The notes under the pieces: generated by a model
Told to the model about the DNA's origin: nothing
Databases searched by the model: none
The model's input: only the letters and a program-made list of their open reading frames with translations
NCBI GenBank assembly: GCA_030562195.1
Contig: CM060200.1
Location: 12,586,001-12,650,000 of the forward strand
Direction of reading: 5' to 3'
From: Nipponacmea schrenckii
Lineage: Eukaryota; Mollusca; Gastropoda; Lottiidae
DNA: 64,000 nt
Part shown: in pieces, positions 60,801 to 64,000 of the stretch
How the letters are laid out: each line of letters opens with the position of its first letter
Numbering within the stretch: position 1 is the first letter of the stretch
Program-made: the position numbers and the translations under genes

Positions 60801-63100
60801 AGCTAAGCTTCTTTACTTCTCCAAAACAAATTGGCTCCACTGATGACCTAATTCTCCGTTTTCTCCGAGTCCGTTTTGATTATTTTTTTCAGTGGTCTCT
60901 TTATACAGTTTCTACTGTACCTTAATTATATACCATTGAAATATAACACCATATCATGTGAAGTAATATCAGATTCCGTACATCAAATAATCACAAACTA
61001 CCAAATGTTTTGTCTCTTGAAAACTCCCAAATTCCACATTGTTAATGCTCAATGTTTCTTAATCTCTTAAATTCCTTCAGAAAATAAAGTGTTTGTTATA
61101 AGACTCTTCATTTCACTTATGATTGTACGTATCCATATGGATTTGGGTTCACACGATGCATTTAAGGGGACACATTCGTCATTAGTGTTATCGATCATAT
61201 CTTTTCTCAGAAATGTGAAATATTTAGCTAAGCAAATCAGTAATAGTATTAACAGCTTAACATCCACGAATTTTATTTACGACTCGTCATCTCTTTATAG
61301 AATAAACATAATATATATAATAAAGAATAGCAAGTAAGACCAAAATCAACCCCTCAGAAAACTGACAATTTAGTAGCTTCAAGTTTTTTCGAAAAGTTCG
61401 ACGTATCTCCATTTTCTGTGATGGGGTGAGCTTGTGTTACCAAAATACATACCCAGTTAAATGAAAGGTATGGTCATTTATAATTCATTGGAACCAAGTC
61501 TCTTAAGGTGTAAGAATCTGTCTGGCATTCGTCTACACTACTATCATAAGTTGAATAATTCATAAATCGCAAATTACTGTTACAAAACTAAATTTTTCTT
61601 GAGAAATGTGATGAATAGGAAGAGACGAAAGAGGGATATGACCGAATATTGTCAAAATACTAAAAGTTAACCATAGCATCTGTATGGAATGGAGATAGTT
61701 CACATCGGGGAGTGGTATTAAACAGATATAACAGATTACGACAGAACTATGAAAAAGAAGGAAATGGTCAATTATTTTAGAGGAAAGATGATAATATTAT
61801 ATCTTTAATAAAACATTGTAAAAGAAAACTTAGAAATAAACTAGAATTTATTCTTGTGATAAAAGGTTTCCATTACAAATTGTGTTTATTTAAGTGATAA
61901 ACACGACTTGAATGATGCCAACAGCCAAAACAGAAGTTAATACGAACCCTCATAATCAACAATTTAATATCAACCAAATGGTGTTTATTGTGAACTTTAG
62001 TTTATAATTTCTACGTTAAGGTCAACTCTTTATCGCTTATTGTTATCAGAACAATTATATTGATATCATTCATTAGAGTTTAACTGTGGGCTAGAGAGAG
62101 ATAATAATTATGATCAGGAACATATTGCCTTAAGTGAAAATATTGTCATGTAGGAAAATGGCCATAACGTTTTTTTTTTCCGTTATCTTTATCCCATGTT
62201 CTTGAACAATTGATTAAGATTTAACCTTTACATAAATTTTAGTTTATCAATTCAGGATGATTTTTTTTCCAGGAACTACGTACATATTTTTATATAAACA
62301 GTCGTTTAAAGGTTACTTTCGAACTCTACTCGCTAAGTACACCTCAGCTGCTCAAATTTATAAAAAAATTGAAATGAAAGCAATTTGAATTTAAAGTATT
62401 TGAAGCACCTTTAAACTGTTGATAATGTACATTTCCAATGTCCGCAAGTAATTCATTCAATTGTGTTTTGTATAATGGTCGTGAACTGTTGCAGTAATGA
62501 AGCAGAATCATGAGTTTTGGTCTAAAAATTGTCTAATAGAATCACAGACAGTTATCATCGATCAAGTAATTATTTTCTGTATACAGAACATTAGTGGTCC
62601 TTTCAATAACAATATCACCTCTATTTCGTCTCACAATGCTCTCATTACGGTTTCTATAAAGGTTTCGTGAATGACGAGCAGTTTGTCATTCCCGTTTGTT
62701 GAAATTGTTCCTTATGTTCCAATAAATCACAATGCCTATATTTATCTAGCCTGTTTTTTAATTTACGTCGATAAAGATGGATTTGTGTCAAATAGCTTTG
62801 GACTGTGAACGACAAAGGCATTTAATCTTCGTGAACAATGCTTTAATTAATTCCCACTTAAAATGTATATTTTATTCCTTCTGTTTGTAATATATAAGGA
62901 TTATATATATTAAAGTGGCGTCAGTTTCAATTGGTTTCGATTAATTAGACCGTTTGTACACATTCCATTAAAAGGTCCATTAATGGTATTTAGATCACAA
63001 CCAAAACAAATAGTAACTACAATTATAGTTTTAGTGTTGAGCCTTAATTAAAGTTTAACCAAATGGTCAAGAGCAACAACAAACATCCCAAATGAAACCT
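57861..63100. other. Gene-poor AT-rich stretch
   Basis: Only short frames are present, apart from the weak repeat near 59.2-59.55 kb. Frames near 61.07-61.34 kb overlap on both strands and look like chance. Confidence 0.55.
59210..59555. repeat. Degenerate tandem repeat, unit about 100 bp
   Basis: TTGTCGATATATTAACTTGA, GACACATTGTC and TTTTAAACATAGGTTTC recur in about three diverged units. Confidence 0.4.
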
Positions 63101-63429
63101 TTTGTCACTAAAATTGTTTGATTTATCCTTATACGCCTGTATACTCAAATTGGTACATTTCCATTCAATCATTGAGTCCTGATTCCTTTGATGTAATATA
63201 TTTTCATTGTCGTTCTAATCAGAAATTTCGTAGCAAAGGTGGTAATCATCATAAGTTGTGTAAAGTATGGACCAAATTCCATTATTATTTTTTGACTATC
63301 TGCTGGAGGCGTTCGGGATTCGAGAAATCAATCAGAAGCTCAATGAAACGTGGTTCTGAAAGAACACGTTTCATCCGAGTCCAAATATATATAGGTAAAA
63401 GAAGGGTTACTTGAATGTTTCTTCGATTG

Positions 63430-64000
63430 GAATATTTAACATGAGTTATTGCCCTTGTTCTTCAAAACGCTACAATGTTATGTGGACACAGCAGAGAGCT
63501 ATTTTTTGGATGCATTTTTATTAAACTTGGATTGAGTATTCGTTATCACCCAAAAATGAAATCTATATCCGACAAATCGAAAAATATTTATTTACTGCCC
63601 TTCTTCTTGTAAACTCATTCAATTTATCTGTCTTCATTCTTGAATTCATTCGTGGAAACGTTAAAGAGCTGTTTTTTGATGGATTTGGAAGAAACTTGGT
63701 GTGCGTGTTGTTATTCACCCAATGGTGCAGAAACTTTTTGAAAGTGAAGACCAATCGATAATCGGGTTATTGCCCTTGTTCTTCAAAACGGGTTCGATTT
63801 ATTGTGGCCACGATAGAGAGCTGTTTTCTTAATGTGTTTAGACGAAACTAGGTGTGACTGTAATTACCCATACGTCAACCCTATAGAAAACCAGACAAAT
63901 CGAAAAATATATAAAAATGAGTTTGCCTTTGTTCTTCTGAACGCGTTCAATGTATTTTGGACAGGTGGAGAGATGATTTCTTGAATGATTTTTACGAAAC
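63430..64000. repeat. Tandem repeat, unit about 145-175 bp, running off the window end
   Basis: GCCCTTGTTCTTCAAAACG begins units near 63451, 63597, 63772 and 63925. Each continues with a GAGAGCTGTTTTTT-like part, AACTTGGTGTG, and CGACAAATCGAAAAATAT. The last unit is cut by the window. Confidence 0.8.

Noticed and set aside
1..64000. CRISPR arrays, bacterial operons or prophage
   Set aside because: Repeats are directly adjacent with no unique spacers, genes are split by introns, and no bacterial gene organisation is present.

Overview
The window is AT-rich, intron-bearing eukaryotic DNA with few genes and many decayed repeats. The best-supported gene is a DMRT2-type DM-domain transcription factor with an added DMA domain. 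A PIF/Harbinger element with a HARBI1-like ORF, a broken non-LTR reverse transcriptase, tRNA-derived SINE-like pieces and many minisatellites complete the picture. This suits a lophotrochozoan genome, most likely a mollusc. That assignment is inferred from style and protein affinity; no species-level marker was seen.

Layout. Bases 1-9.8 kb are mostly non-coding, with a hairpin at 2.7 kb, a 27-bp minisatellite at 5.9-6.25 kb and one candidate orphan exon near 7.0-7.36 kb. Bases 9.9-11.7 kb hold a frameshifted non-LTR reverse transcriptase, a block rich in GCGATTAAT-like motifs and an antisense retroelement tail. Bases 13.9-16.3 kb hold a hAT-like MITE, a possible Penelope-type terminal motif and a 1.1-kb Harbinger element inserted into a short tandem array. 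Bases 18.8-28.5 kb hold the DMRT2-like gene on the plus strand: three coding exons, clean GT-AG junctions, 449 codons. Its 6.5-kb first intron carries a 121-bp satellite and a TTAA-flanked MITE. Bases 31.4-32.0 kb contain two convergent coding-like blocks of unknown origin. At 38.6-39.0 kb on the minus strand a single-exon gene encodes a 145-residue one-pass membrane protein. Its layout recalls KCNE (MinK-related) potassium-channel subunits, and it ends in a class I PDZ ligand. Bases 43.7-46.1 kb hold a GC-rich, TAA-flanked MITE and a diverged TTTTACCGA repeat domain. From 46 kb to the end no convincing gene was seen. This part holds SINE-like fragments, a 17-bp inverted repeat unit and tandem arrays of about 44, 73, 100 and 155 bp.

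The two best genes converge, about 10 kb apart, and nothing in the sequence ties their functions together. The DMRT2-like factor is a nuclear DNA-binding protein with a probable C-terminal Groucho-type repression motif. The small membrane protein would act at the cell surface. The most unusual points are the DMRT2 linker combined with a DMA domain and eh1-like tail, and the possible invertebrate KCNE-like protein.
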